A stretch of 64,000 nt of DNA from Rhopalosiphum padi (lineage: Eukaryota > Arthropoda > Insecta > Hemiptera > Aphididae). The translations under genes and the position numbers were made by a program. Position 1 is the first letter of the stretch; the number at the start of each line of letters is the position of its first letter. The DNA is taken from contig NC_083597.1 in assembly GCF_020882245.1 (NCBI RefSeq), positions 69,170,152 to 69,234,151 on the forward strand. Reading direction: 5' to 3'. The notes below the pieces were generated by a model that was not told where the DNA came from, did not search any database, and was given only the letters and a program-made list of their open reading frames with translations. This document shows, in pieces, positions 1-13,099 of the stretch.

Positions 1-1209
1 TTATTGTCGTTAATATGTTATACTTACATTATAATTTATAATGTAAGTATAATCTTTTATAAAATTCTTCAAAATCATGAAAATGTATAATTCCCGTTTT
101 ACCTTAATTTATTTTATTGATTTTTGGGGTTATTTTGTAATGTACTGGGAATGTTTTACTTTCAACCCTCCCACTCCCACACAATGACTTACTATATCTA
201 ATTTACTACCAGAAACCATCCTTAAAATTGAAGCATTTTTATTGTCTCGAAAAGTAATGACATGTCATAAAAATAGAAACACATTATTGTAAAATCAATA
301 CCTTCATCACTCCATTTAGAATCCCCGGAACAAAAAATCTAGTGCCATGGTAAAACCAATACATTTAATCAACTAAAAAATCATTAATCATAAATGTAAA
401 ATGGGTGCTTGAACTTGAATGCTCAGTATTACTTAATAACTAATAGACCTTTCTATAAATATTAATTGACATAATTTACCTAGCACTCGTTATGAGTTAT
501 GACTTAAATTTATTTTTAAACGTACATGGCATAGGTGTATATATTCTAGTAACACATGCTTACTCAAACGTGTTTCGAACATTAAACATAAATTAATTTA
601 TATTTACATTTCACGGCCAACCTTGTCAATATGCATGTACGTTGCGTAATAATTAATTTTATCATTAATTTTATAATTATCCTAATAACCAGAATGATAC
701 ACTGAAATTTACTGTCTCCGTCTAATCGACTCTAAAACGGGTAATACAAAACAACTAATGTACCATTTTGCATGATTATTGCTGAGTTGCATAAAAACAA
801 TGATTAAATTAATGGTTCAATCGTTGACCACTAAGAGAATACCTATACTATTGATTCATTAAACTATGATAGGTAATCGTTATTACGACCCGGCATAATA
901 TCGATCTTAAGTTATCAATTATAGTAAAAACTATTTTTTTTTAACAAATTAAAAGACAAGATGAATAATTGAACTACTTACATCTATACTCAACAAAATG
1001 TTTTTTCAATATTTTAATTTTAAAGCATGAGGCGATACAAAAATATATTACCTATCAAAATATCAAACGATTCAAATCAAATACGTTACATATACCTAGG
1101 TGTCCATAAAAGCATTTATCGATAGTATACAATGACAATATCGATAAATAACAAATTAAAATAACAGTATAACACTATATCATAGAATCTTTCAAAACAG
1201 AAACAAATC
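1..1209. other. AT-rich intergenic sequence, no gene seen
   Basis: No open frame of note, no recognisable transposase and no RNA gene. The sequence is simple AT-rich DNA of the kind that fills spaces between genes throughout the window. Confidence 0.6.
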
Positions 1210-1500
1210 CATAGGCACAACCGCGCAACTAAAGGGGGCGTTGGGTGGGCTTCCGGCTCCCCAGAACTTTTGGGTAAATAACTATGTGTTTATAAACATA
1301 TTAGTGTTAACACTATTAACTTTATTTTAGCATACAATAGAAAAACAATGTATAATGTTTCATATTAACGAATAATCATTCAAGTCAGTTGTAAACATCA
1401 ATAAAAACAATAAATAATAATCTAATCAAAACAAATTTGCTACATATAAAACATTTTTAGGAATTTAGCCCCTTCTAACTTAAAGGACTAGTTACGGCTG
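1210..1500 (-). repeat. MITE-like repeat, copy 1 of an inverted pair
   Basis: This segment begins CATAGGCACAACC and ends near CTAGTTACGGCTG. Over about 290 bp it is the reverse complement of 1980-2302, with blocks such as AACTGACTTGAATGATTATT (in that orientation) almost unchanged. Its ends resemble the CATAGGCGCAACTAG termini of the short element at 34136-34306, so I place it in the same hAT-like MITE family. It contains a G-rich subterminal block and no coding capacity. No convincing target duplication was found. Confidence 0.65.
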
Positions 1501-1979
1501 TACATAAGTTATATGGATTAAACACGTATAATAATTTATGACTTTAATGATTCTAATAAAATTTACTATAATTTATGGAATTAAAATGGAATGTATAATA
1601 TAATAATGTGACATATTGATAGTATAATAATATAATTCTTTATGCATATAACTTCTTATTTATGTTTATTGAATTAATTTTTCAATACATATTTAAGATA
1701 TACGTACGTACTTACACAGTTAACTATCAAACAGCTATCGTTTTTTTATGATATATTACAATATATAAAATTAAAATTAAAATTATCTACAACTTAGAAC
1801 TAATTAATTAACAGTTATTACATAATATGAAACTACAAGATGTTATGAGTGAAATAGTAAATAGGTTATAAGTTGTTTGATTGTAAACGTATCCATCAAT
1901 TAAATTAGGCAGTGGCAGTAGTTCCTATAGGTGTGCGCACACCACGTAGATTAATATAGATATAATACTGAAAATGTAT

Positions 1980-2302
1980 TATAGGCGTAACTAGTCCTTT
2001 AAGTTAGGGTGGGCTAGATTCCTAAAAATGTTTTATAGCAAATTGTTTTTAATTAATTAATTTATTTATTTATTAATATATTTATTGTTTCTATTGATAT
2101 TTACAACTGACTTGAATGATTATTTGTTTATAATAAGAAACATTATATTTTTTTTATATTGTTAGTGAAAATAAAGTTAATACTATAAAAAAAAAATAAT
2201 AATATAATATAATATAATATGTTTATAAGCATATACATTTACCCAAAAATTTTGGGAGGGGCTAAATTCCACCCAAGCCCCCCCCCCCTATTTACGCCTA
2301 TG
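1980..2302 (+). repeat. MITE-like repeat, copy 2 of an inverted pair
   Basis: This copy is opposite in orientation to 1210-1500. It starts TATAGGCGTAACTAGTCC and ends TTTACGCCTATG, so its own termini are inverted repeats. A long C-run lies just inside the right end. The 480 bp between the two copies is AT-rich apart from a perfect 14-bp palindrome at 1930-1943. The pair could form a long hairpin. It may be two independent insertions or one foldback element. Confidence 0.65.
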
Positions 2303-4331
2303 AATTAATAATAATGTATAATAATTAATTAATTTTATTACAGTATCTGTCATACTGTATATTTTATTATATAAAAAAATTAAATTTTAAAAACATAAAA
2401 ACACAACAATTATTATTATACTCTTAAAATGTATTTATTATCTAACAAATACACATCAACTGGTGTGCAGCTGTCTGAACACCGTCTGTCCGTGTAAAAT
2501 ACGTTAAGTTGTCGAGTGGGAAAGCGGTAATTATATGTGATCTAAGATCTTGGTGTGCAGCTTCCTACTGCACACTCGTCAGACGATCGCACGCGTTAAA
2601 AACACTTGCATTTAAAAAAATTTAGTATTTTTGTTATTGTAATATTATTAGTTATTGCATGTTGTCTGTTGTGATAATAAATAAAATAGGTATACTATAC
2701 TTACCTACTTAATATGTAATATTATAATAAATATATTATTTTATAAAACTGTATAACAAAATTAAAAAAGGCTAATAAATATTTTTCTAATTACACTTAT
2801 ATTCAGAACTGACTAATATTTTTTTTTAAATAAACTTTTGCAATAATTGCTCACCACCTACTTTGAACACCTTGAGGCGCCACTGAAATTATACGTTCCA
2901 TTCATATTTTTATATTTTCATATTATCATCTGAACCATTGTCCATTTCTTACATGAGCTACAATAATCAATCCCTTATTTATATTATAACTACTCATACT
3001 CTAATGAAACAATTCACATTTAAGTAAAATTATTACTTACAAGTTTTCCACTACTAACTTACTTGTTTAAAATTAAATACCTATAAACAATACTTAATTT
3101 AATTTTACATAACAAAATTCTAAGATACAAAAATAATATCATCAAAGAATATTTTTATAAAATTAATATTGACATTGTTAACTATATACGGCAAAGAATG
3201 TATTGAAAGATAGAAACATAATTAAGTGTTAGTATGCATTAGGTATTTGGATACATACTGTGTCATTTAGAAAAATAATAAATTTGATAAATTGACTGTA
3301 TTGTAAAAGAGCTAATGATAGCATTAATTACATTTATTTAGCGAAGTTTTGATAGGAATTATATAAAGGTATGGATTTAAAAACAATTATTTTTATCCAG
3401 TAATGAGTTTTCAATTGTAACCTTTTTACTTTCCAATAAATGTTATTCCCTCCAAAAAAAAATATGAAGTAAAAAATTAATTAAACAATATCATAATAAG
3501 TTTACTTCTATTAAAAATTTAGTAGAACTCATATATATCTAAAAATGTATAAATACAAAAATACAAATACTATATAATTCTAAACTTATTTTTCAACCAA
3601 AAAATCAACGTACTAATAATTGAGCGCCCATCCTGTTAAGCTTTGAAATCACCTAATCCCTACAAAATTATCTAATAAATATAAATCCACGACATTATTC
3701 CGATAACACCTAAAACGATTGCATTAATGTAGATCCTTACATTTATTCTATTGCAGGAAATTAAAAACATTTATGTATATCAATAAATATTGGAATCAAA
3801 TCAAGAATCCTGTAATTTCCAAAATGTCATCTTTATCCAATTTTAAATTGTAAAGAAGTAGGTAATAGGTATTTAAAAAAAATTGTACTTACATATATTG
3901 TTACCTAATTGAGTTATTTTGAGAAAATAAAATTGTTTAGCACTTCCTAAAAGGAAAAACACTAGTATAAATATATTATTATGATTGGGTTAATGGTAAA
4001 AAGTGGCTACTTATATGATTGTTTTCCTAAGATTATAGAATAAATATGAAATATATGAAAATTAAAAACCTATATGTTATGAGTAATAATACAAAACACA
4101 TCTACCTATTATAATATAATATTCTAGATTTTATATTAGTTCCTATACAATTTTGTTAGTTACCTAATTGTTACACTATTGAATTTCTGGTAAAAAATGC
4201 ATAAAGCATAAATATTTAGAATATTATATAATATATACTTAGATACCATATAATATTATATCAACAACAAACATTTTAATTTTAACATATTTAAAAAACA
4301 ATAACTTTACTTCTTAAAGTAACACGTAAAT
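2303..4331. other. Intergenic region upstream of the DnaJ gene
   Basis: Mostly AT-rich filler. The exception is a GC-richer block at about 2455-2600 in which TGGTGTGCAGCT occurs twice. It includes a perfect hairpin: stem GTGTGCAG at 2553-2560, seven-base loop, and stem 2568-2575. No coding exon is supported. The last 40 bp before 4332 would hold the 5' UTR of the DnaJ gene. Confidence 0.5.
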
Positions 4332-7300
4332 ATGGATATTGATTACTATAGTGTATTAGGATTAAAAAGAACTTCCTCGAGTTTTGATATATTAAACGCG
4401 TAAGTACCTATACTGACTATACTTAATAATTTTAATGTATATTGATTTATATAAATTTATTAAAACAGAAAAATTAATTATAATATTATATAATTGATAG
4501 TGACAAATTTGTTTAAATGTTATAATTATTTCAATGTAATTTATATTAATTATACAATATACGTGTACAGATTTCGGGAAATCATACATAAGTATGGTAT
4601 GGAAAAATTAAACGAAGATCAAACAATTTGTAGACTTATTGCATTCGAGGCTTTTGACGTTCTTAGTGATGCTTTTTGGCGTGAGATGCATGATCAATTT
4701 GGGGTTCAAGCCATAAAATTGGGCGTATTTATTAACAAAGAAAAAGATATGAGACGGTATTTGTATCACGGTGATATTTTTTTAACGTACAAGTAATACA
4801 AATAAATATATGCTACATTTATAATAATTAATAACTTCTATAGTGAATACAGAATAGTGATTGTAGATGTTAACTGTTAAATATTAAAATTCGGGGTATT
4901 TAACTAACGTGTTATAAATAAATAACAATTTTTTTTTATTTATACTAAATTAGGTACCTATAGTAAATTATTATTTAGATATAATGAATATTTTATTTAA
5001 ATTAAAACTTTTATAGGCATCTAAATGTCTAATAGGTACAATTTTTTTATTCGTACTTCGATCAAAGGGAGATTTTAATGATTTATACAATCAATTAACA
5101 AATTTAAAGTAATATACCTAACCTTAATTGTTTCATTTAAATAAATGATAACACTAATTTGTATTTCAATTTGTGAATCTATTTTTAAGTGTCAATGAAA
5201 AGCAATCTGTATTTTTTAACATGTTTAGGAAATATTAACTGTCATAAAACAATTTTTTTTACGATTCTATATAACTATATTAAGACTTCTAAATTATATA
5301 ATACAATAAATATTACTTATTTTTATGATTTAAGATCGGTTTATGGATCCACTAATCCGTATGCTCATATAATATCCATGTTATTAAACAGGAAGGCAAC
5401 AATAAATGTAGGTATTAAACAAGATGTTGAAAAGATTCCGATTTATTTAACATTGAACGAAGTAAGTATAATAAAATATTATTTAGCAGATTTTGCATAG
5501 TTTTAGTTTCCGAGCGGAGCGATATATTGTAGACGAGTGGGTCACTATAATAGACGTGTTAATTTTAATTCAATAAAATATTCGGTGTGTCAGAATGCGG
5601 CTTGAATTCAGGTAGACCTATATGCTACTAGCTACTATCCCCGTTTTTTAATTTCACAATATTACTGTGTTGAAAAAATTCCTGAAAAAATTATCTCAAG
5701 AATTAAAACATACATAGTTTTGTATGAATCCAACATTATATGATAATATATACTATATAGGTACCTTATTTGGTAAACAGTTCACACCCGTTCCTTATTT
5801 TTAGTTTAAAAAAAAAGGTATTATATTTCATTATTTCAAGATGAAAATAGTGGTTCTATGACAATGATCCAGATGACCAAGATTACAATTACTCTTTATT
5901 TAGGTACCAATTGGCAACTACCAATGTCAAATTTAAATCGATATTAAATTAATTACTATGTAATAATACTGAAAAAATTATATGTACTACGCAATATTAA
6001 TTTATTTTTCTTATATACTTTTATGTTATGGTTTTGACTTCATTGTATCTAATTCATAATAACATTTACTATATCTACGTATATATAATAATATATTTTT
6101 TTTAAACTTTTCACAAAGTTTTCATTATTTGTAGTTTGTACAGGCACATGTTTTAATAATTTAATGAATTCAGTAGATTAAAATATAGATAATTATTTCT
6201 TAGGTGATATTTTAGGGTATTTATTTTAGCCATTTTAGATTCTTATTTTATTAATGTGCTTATTGTAATATAATATGCACTACATATCATTGTAAGCCAT
6301 CCAATCATATAAAAATATTTAAGTTTTAATCTTCGTAATTAAGATAATTTTAATAATATTATTAAATTAATTTTATAGATATTTTATGGAGCATTAAAAA
6401 AAATTAATATTCCTAAAAGTGATGGAACACAGTGTATGACTAATTTAAGAATACCTAGAGGCTTACCGATTAACAGTGAAATTGTTCATGACTTAACAGA
6501 TGGAAGAACCGTAAGTAAGTGGATTGAGTAACGATGTATTATACCTGAATTTCTGTAGTTGAACTAAGTAAATATTAAACTATTAACTAATATAAGTTGT
6601 ATAACTATAATAATTAATATGTATACTACTATACTAGGTATAAATTGTTTAATATTATTATACAGAAACAGAACATAGAATACTTTCAAATAATCTTTTA
6701 AAAATAATACATTTAAGTACTGATTAAATAATTATAATATGATATTTATTTATTGGCGTGTACGCAAACTTATAAATTATTTCATAACTATTTTATAAAC
6801 CACTTACTATGATTTGTATAGCCTTTTTTTCTGGGTATGGCCTTATGCTTATCTATATTAAAAAGAAAAGTATAAGACTCAAAATTAAATAATTTTTGAT
6901 TTACTGATATTATTCAACTTCGTATTTTACTTATTGGGTATACTATTTCTAATTATATTACATAAACAATAATGCTTAATCTTTTTAAATGAGTAAATAA
7001 ATAAATAAACTTATTAAAATAATAAATGAAAAGAGCAGGGAAAGTAATTTAAATTGTAACAAGTTACAAGTTACAAATCGTTACCATAAAAAAAAGTATA
7101 TAAAATCTAAAGACAATTTGAGATGCACGCGTCTTTAACGGATATTGTATTTGAAACATTAAAAAATGGTCATTTTGATAGGTACACAGTTTAAAATTTT
7201 AAAGTTTCCTGTGTTTCCTATATGACATTTAAGTAAAGAATTCAATGTCCAAGAAATGATTCATATAACTAGCTGCTAATTATCTTAGAATAATTAATCA

Positions 7301-10300
7301 TCCGTGAGATAAATTTCAATATAATTTAATAATATGTCAATGTTGAATTGTGGTGAAATATTATAGTAGGTAGGTATTATATTCTAGGTATGTTGATATT
7401 GTAGGTATTTGTTGTTGCCTGGCGGTTAAGTTTAGAATTAAGTACTAAGTACCTATAAGTTATAACAACTCAGTATACTCACTAAGAAATTGTTAAATTC
7501 TGTCATTATTATTTATTATTACATGTTTAACATTATAGGTTAAAAATTATAATAAATATATCAAAATACATAAAAACAAATTTTGCCAATTATAATTAAT
7601 ATTAAATTTAAACATGATTTTTAAAAAATAAATAAAAATAATAGTTTATGTAAATAACGTTAATTAGTTAAATGATCAAATAATATTTTTAAAGTAGGTA
7701 CCTTGGTATCCATATAAATTTATGAAGATTTAGTACTTAGTACTCAATATCATTTAAGACAGTTTTTTTTACAATTACCTTTTTTAAATTCACCAATGAA
7801 ATAAAAAGACAGATATTAACGATATTGTAATAATAAACGAAAAATATTCGTATCTAGGGTATCTATACTTTAATTTTAATAAAATACACCATACTTCTGT
7901 TCATTTAAATTGCATAGATAAATAACAATAATAATATCATAGATGGTAATGTATAATATTTATGTCTCATAAATACGGTACGATGTAGTTTTCAATAAAT
8001 AGGGCATGTTTCTAAAATGTTTCCACAATAGGTAATAATTAAAAAAAAAATACTTAGGTAAAAGATAAAATCGAATAGAAAATGCATGCCTAATAAAAAA
8101 AAATTTGAGTCTAATAATATTTTATATACTGTTTATGCTTGGTTTTGTATGAATAAATGAAAATTGAATTTATCAAAACCAAAATTTATTCGTTTTGAAT
8201 TTCATTGATCCAATATTTTTATAAATAGTAATTTAATAGTTCATTTGTTAAATTGTATATCAAATGGTAATTTGACCTGTAGTCTCAATTGTCTTAATCT
8301 TGAAAATGTATTAGAAATTAAATATATATTGGATTAATTCTTGATTATAGGCTAAAACGGGATAGGCATATTAATTTTGTTAATAATAGTTTACGTAAAT
8401 TCTTCTACATATTCAAAGAAACTAGATAAATACTTAATAATTATTATAAAAGAATTATCTATTTATCCCTAATACAATTTTTTTTCTTATGGTCTATCAA
8501 TTTGGGTAGGAACCTGTAATATCCATTTATCCAGATTAAATGTTACTATAAATTTTGTTATAAAATATTGATTAAATTTACCATACCAGTCTATCACTAT
8601 GATAATATATGATGCACTTAATGTAAAAAACTTTTAACTAATTCATAATTATTCTTTTCTGATAGATTTATATAAACATAAACATTTAGTATTAAAATTT
8701 AATCATAATCATAGATTATGCTAGGTTTAAAGTGTTTAAACGAAATATTAATATATGCTTACCAAATTGTACTAAAATGTTTGGTGATTGGTCGACATTG
8801 TACATTTTACATTGGATTACATTTATGTGTTTCATTGAATATTAATTTAAATAATTTTAAGAATTTAACCACTTTCAAAAATTTTTATCAAAAAATTAAA
8901 TTTTAGATTGTATTTAATTTCAGTTAGGTACTATCTACGAGTATCTCATATCTATCGCTTATTGTCTATATCTATTTTATTTATTGGCCTTATATTATTA
9001 GATTTTGTCCCCTATTTGATGCTCCATTATATTATTTTTGTATAGTCTAAATAAGTCTCTTTATATTTTTTTGTAATTTTTATTTTTAATTATAATTTGT
9101 TATGCTTATACTTATATTAATTCACATTTCTTTTTTCCTTTTAAGAATCTGCTTCTTTAGCATAAGCTTTGCTTTTTGTGGTGCTTCAATATTATTAATT
9201 TATAGATTTATATATAATGTTTTGCTATAATATGTAAAAATACATTATTATTGTTGCAAATAAATAAATATAATAATTATTTAAAAAAAAACTCAATCCT
9301 GTATCAATTTTTTATCTATTTCATACAGCTACTATTCTTTAAAAGTCAAAACATTTAGTTTTTCCTATAGTTCTAAATATTGTATAATATCATCATTGTA
9401 CAATCAATTACAATTTTTTTGTCAGTTTTTATCACCAATGATTTACCACATAAACATTATGTAAGGAGAGGACAAGATTTGATAAGCACATACACTGTAA
9501 CTATCGAAGAAATGATGTTTGGTGTTCAATTCATAGTACACACGTTAGATAACAAACAATTAAGAGTGAATATCACACAAGTGATAACGTACGTACCTAT
9601 CTATAATATTTTTTTTTTAAGTCTTGGCTTTAAATATTTTTATGTTTGTAAAAAAAATAAATTATATCATTTTAATTTTAATTTCTTTAGTATTTTATTA
9701 TGAGGTGCGTAGTTTATTTAAGTACCTACTAAAGAAAATATCATTGGACCGTTATTGATATTTAATTAGTAGGTTTACTGTCCATATAATTTATTTAATA
9801 TTTATAATAATATTGTTGATACTATAAATTGTTTTATTACCAATAATATTTTTTAATTTTAATATATATCAATATATCATTATTACCTATTGTTATTATT
9901 TTAGTACTACCTAACATTTTTAATTCTTATCAAGCAATTTAAAAAAAAAACCGGCAAAGAAAAAAATGTTGTTTATTAATATATGACCAGAATTTAAAAA
10001 AAGGGAATTAAAAAGCCAATTTTTAAGCTATTAAATTTTATCAAAATATCAAACGTTACTGAAAAATATTTAAAAAATTCAAAAAATATGTCCTTGTTAT
10101 TGTTATTATATACCTAATAAAAAATTTAAATAACATTAATAAATTAAGAATATAAAATTTACTTTAAAATAAATAATAATGTACCTATTAAAATATATTT
10201 ACTTTACTATTTAATTATAAATAATAAAATTAAAAAATATGTAGAATTTTTAGAAGTAGAATTTATAAATTATGAAAAAAAAATTTATGTCAAACTCAAA

Positions 10301-10996
10301 CAAATAATTATAAAATTATAAAAATACTTATAAATAAATGCCCTATTATAGCTTTCAGTAATAATAATTGTAATACTTACGTACGAACTACGAACGATAG
10401 AATTTGTTCTTGTCAATTAGGTACTAAAATGAAATTCAAGTTAACTGACTTATTTAAAAAATGTTTATGACAGTCTCGTGAGTTGGCATACAATTTTATT
10501 TTTGATAATAATTATAGTTTGTAAAATCATGTTTAAATACATAACTAATATTATTTACCTAACTGTTTTTATTTTACCAATTGTGACGAAGGACGAATTT
10601 ACATTGTCTAATGTTACGTGCAATAGAATTTATAGAATGAAAACTTATATACATAACACCTATTATTATTGTTAAATTTTAATTATAAAATGTATTAATC
10701 ATCATTGAAATTGCCATTTATTAAGATTGTTATTATTATTTTTGTTAACAATAAACAAAATAATACATAAAGTATATGTGACAAAAACTAATGTAATTGT
10801 TACACTTATTTATAGACCATTATATCGAAAGATAATACGAGGTGAAGGAATGCCAGCCTACAGAGAAAATTGTGACAAGAGGGGTGACATCGTACTACAA
10901 TTTAAAATTCAGATACCACGCGATCCCTGTGTAATAAAAAAAATGATTTGCAAGACCCCTTCGGAAACTGAAGATTTTAGAAGTTTGAGAAAATAA
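4332..10996 (+). CDS. DNAJB13: DnaJ homolog subfamily B member 13-like, six exons
   Basis: Exons are 4332-4399, 4571-4792, 5335-5461, 6379-6514, 9426-9588 and 10816-10996. All phases join and give 298 aa, against about 316 aa in vertebrate DNAJB13. The protein opens with MDIDYYSVLGLKR (J-domain helix I), continues with FEAFDVLSDAFWREMHDQFG (helix III and IV), and then carries the two-part DnaJ C-terminal substrate-binding domain, ending with the GEGMP motif at residues 248-252 and a KRGD stretch. DNAJB13 proteins are known in axonemal radial spokes of sperm and cilia, so a testis role is inferred. The J-domain HPD tripeptide, which triggers Hsp70 ATP hydrolysis, is replaced by YGM at about 31-33, and no G/F linker remains intact. 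Exon 4 could end at 6510 or 6514; only 6514 keeps frame. A poly(A) signal lies at 11083-11088. Confidence 0.9.
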
Positions 10997-11315
10997 ATAA
11001 TTATTTATGGAACAAATATGGTGTAGTATAATATATTACATTTATAAAATATTTCAGATTTTTCTTTATATATTTTGTAGCAAATAAATTCTTATTATTC
11101 ATTAAAAATTTAAAAAAAATAATAAAATATAATTATAATTGATTTACCTATGTAATTGTTATTTGTTTCTAATAAATACACAAAAAAATCCTATTCTCGC
11201 CATTCTTTTTTCTCGTTATTATATCTAGTATACAAGTCATAATAAACAAATTATCGTTGATATAACATTTCTTATTTCATTATTTTCAATAAATTATATT
11301 ATCTTACATAGTTAC

Positions 11316-12115
11316 CAGGCCCTAATTTATGCAAGTGCAGATAAAGCACTTGCACTTGGTCCCCAATTTCTGGGGTCTTCCAGGCTCTGTAAGTTGTAGA
11401 AAATTATTTTTTTTTATATTAATTCCACAAAAATATATTTCCTAAAATGTAATACCAACTGTTAATGTTCAGACTTAAGTATATTCTTATCATTAAATTG
11501 TCATTTATCAGTTGAATTTTGGTTATTTTTGTCATTCCATACCCCAGTACTAATAAGTTACCATCACAAAATATTAAAATAATAATAATAGAAAATTGTT
11601 TGAACATCAGAAATATTTGATACTTATAATTAATTTAAACTCTTTTATGATAAAATTTAATTAGAAATTGGTCATTTTTTATTTAATTTTAATTATATAG
11701 AATAAATTATTAAATATAAGTTATTTTCCATTTTTATAATTTTATGGAAGACCGAAATTAATTTATTTTAATTTAAATTTATGTAATAAAATCCTTAAGT
11801 ATTTTAATATTTTAATATAGTATGAAGTTGTTATGTTATTTAATTAGTATTGTCTTTTCATTGTCCTTAATTTACTAGACCAAGTAACTAAATTGAGTAA
11901 CTAAATTGTATTTATAGTACATGAAATAATGTAGAAATATTTTATGAGTTTTGAGATAAGTATTTTGGTATTTAACACGTTTAACATATAAATATATTGT
12001 TTTATTATTAACATTTCCCCCTCTCTATGTATAATTTTTCTAGATCATTTTTTTTTACTTGAAGGCCCCAAAAAAAATTCTGCACTTGGCCATAATTTTA
12101 TTAAATCAGGCCCTG
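11316..12115. mobile_element. Non-autonomous hAT-like element, 800 bp
   Basis: The left end is CAGGCCCTAATTTA and the right end, read inward, is CAGGGCCTGATTTA. The flanks carry an 8-bp duplication with one mismatch: ATAGTTAC at 11308-11315 and ATAATTAC at 12116-12123. Eight-base duplications and CAG ends are typical of hAT transposons. No transposase is encoded. A 62-codon minus-strand frame inside it looks accidental. Confidence 0.75.
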
Positions 12116-12773
12116 ATAATTACATATAAGATAAAGTGTATATAATATAAATGTATAATGTATCTTATGTATCTAATAATAACAAAAAGAAAGGTTATTT
12201 AATTTTCAAGTGATATACACTAATACAAGTTTTGGTCAAAAATTGATAAATTATCTGAGTCCTGTCAATTTAACTCTTTGCCAATTGATATAAAAAAAAT
12301 TGTACCTACTAAGGATAATATTAACATGAAGGATTGTATCAATAATAAGATAAGTCTGTATTCATAATCTAATTACCCCTATTTATTATTAATCATAATT
12401 ACTTATACTTATAATTTCCTGTACCGCGTTACCGCTACAAGCTAGGCTGAAAGGCTTTAGGCGTAGGTAATTTTTGCTGTATATTATATGTTGTATTGTT
12501 GATCTAATAAATCAGTAATAATGAAAAAAAAAATTAAACATACATATCATATTATATTAGATTAAGGTAGGTATATTATTATTTATTATTAATTTCAAAA
12601 GAGTTTTTTTTATCTATGTCGTGCAGTGATTATATATTTTGTAGTGATATGTATTAATATTGAAAGACTATGGATGATTGATATTTTGAGTTAAATATTT
12701 CGTTAATCATGAAAATTTAGATTCTGGTATGGGAATAGGTTTAGAATTCAGTTAAGATATGTTAAGTTATTGT
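12116..12773. other. AT-rich spacer between two MITEs
   Basis: Non-coding AT-rich DNA with no recognisable gene, ending in the GTTATTGT target duplication of the next element. Confidence 0.5.
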
Positions 12774-13091
12774 CAGTGCCGTAGACAGCATTTTTTAGGG
12801 GAGGGAGTAATTTTTAATGGCTAATTATGACAACAAATTAAGTTTGCACTGTATTTTTGACTTTTTTTTATTATTAAATCAAAATCAAGTAAGTGTGTAA
12901 GAGCGGCATTGCTTTATCACCACAAACAGTTAATGATTGTTTTTTTAGCTATTCTTCGAATTCGGGGCAGCGGATTATCATGGCATCACATATTTATAAT
13001 AAATTGTATTTTCAATTAAATTAATAACATTATTGTCGTCCGACATGTGGGGGGGGGCTTGAGCTCGGAAGCCCCCCTGGCTACGACACTG
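12774..13091. mobile_element. hAT-like MITE, 318 bp, with perfect 8-bp TSD
   Basis: Starts CAGTGCCGTAGACAGC and ends GGCTACGACACTG. The flanking sequence GTTATTGT occurs exactly at 12766-12773 and 13092-13099, an 8-bp target-site duplication. G-rich and C-rich stretches sit just inside the ends. It has no coding capacity, so it would need a transposase supplied elsewhere. Confidence 0.88.
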
Positions 13092-13099
13092 GTTATTGT

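Noticed and set aside
8718..8906. 62-codon frame in a large DNAJB13 intron
   Set aside because: Random AT-rich reading with no splice context or recognisable domain.
10478..10675. 65-codon hydrophobic frame resembling a small membrane protein
   Set aside because: It lies in the DNAJB13 intron. Its hydrophobicity follows from AT-rich codons, and it has no family match or conserved motif.
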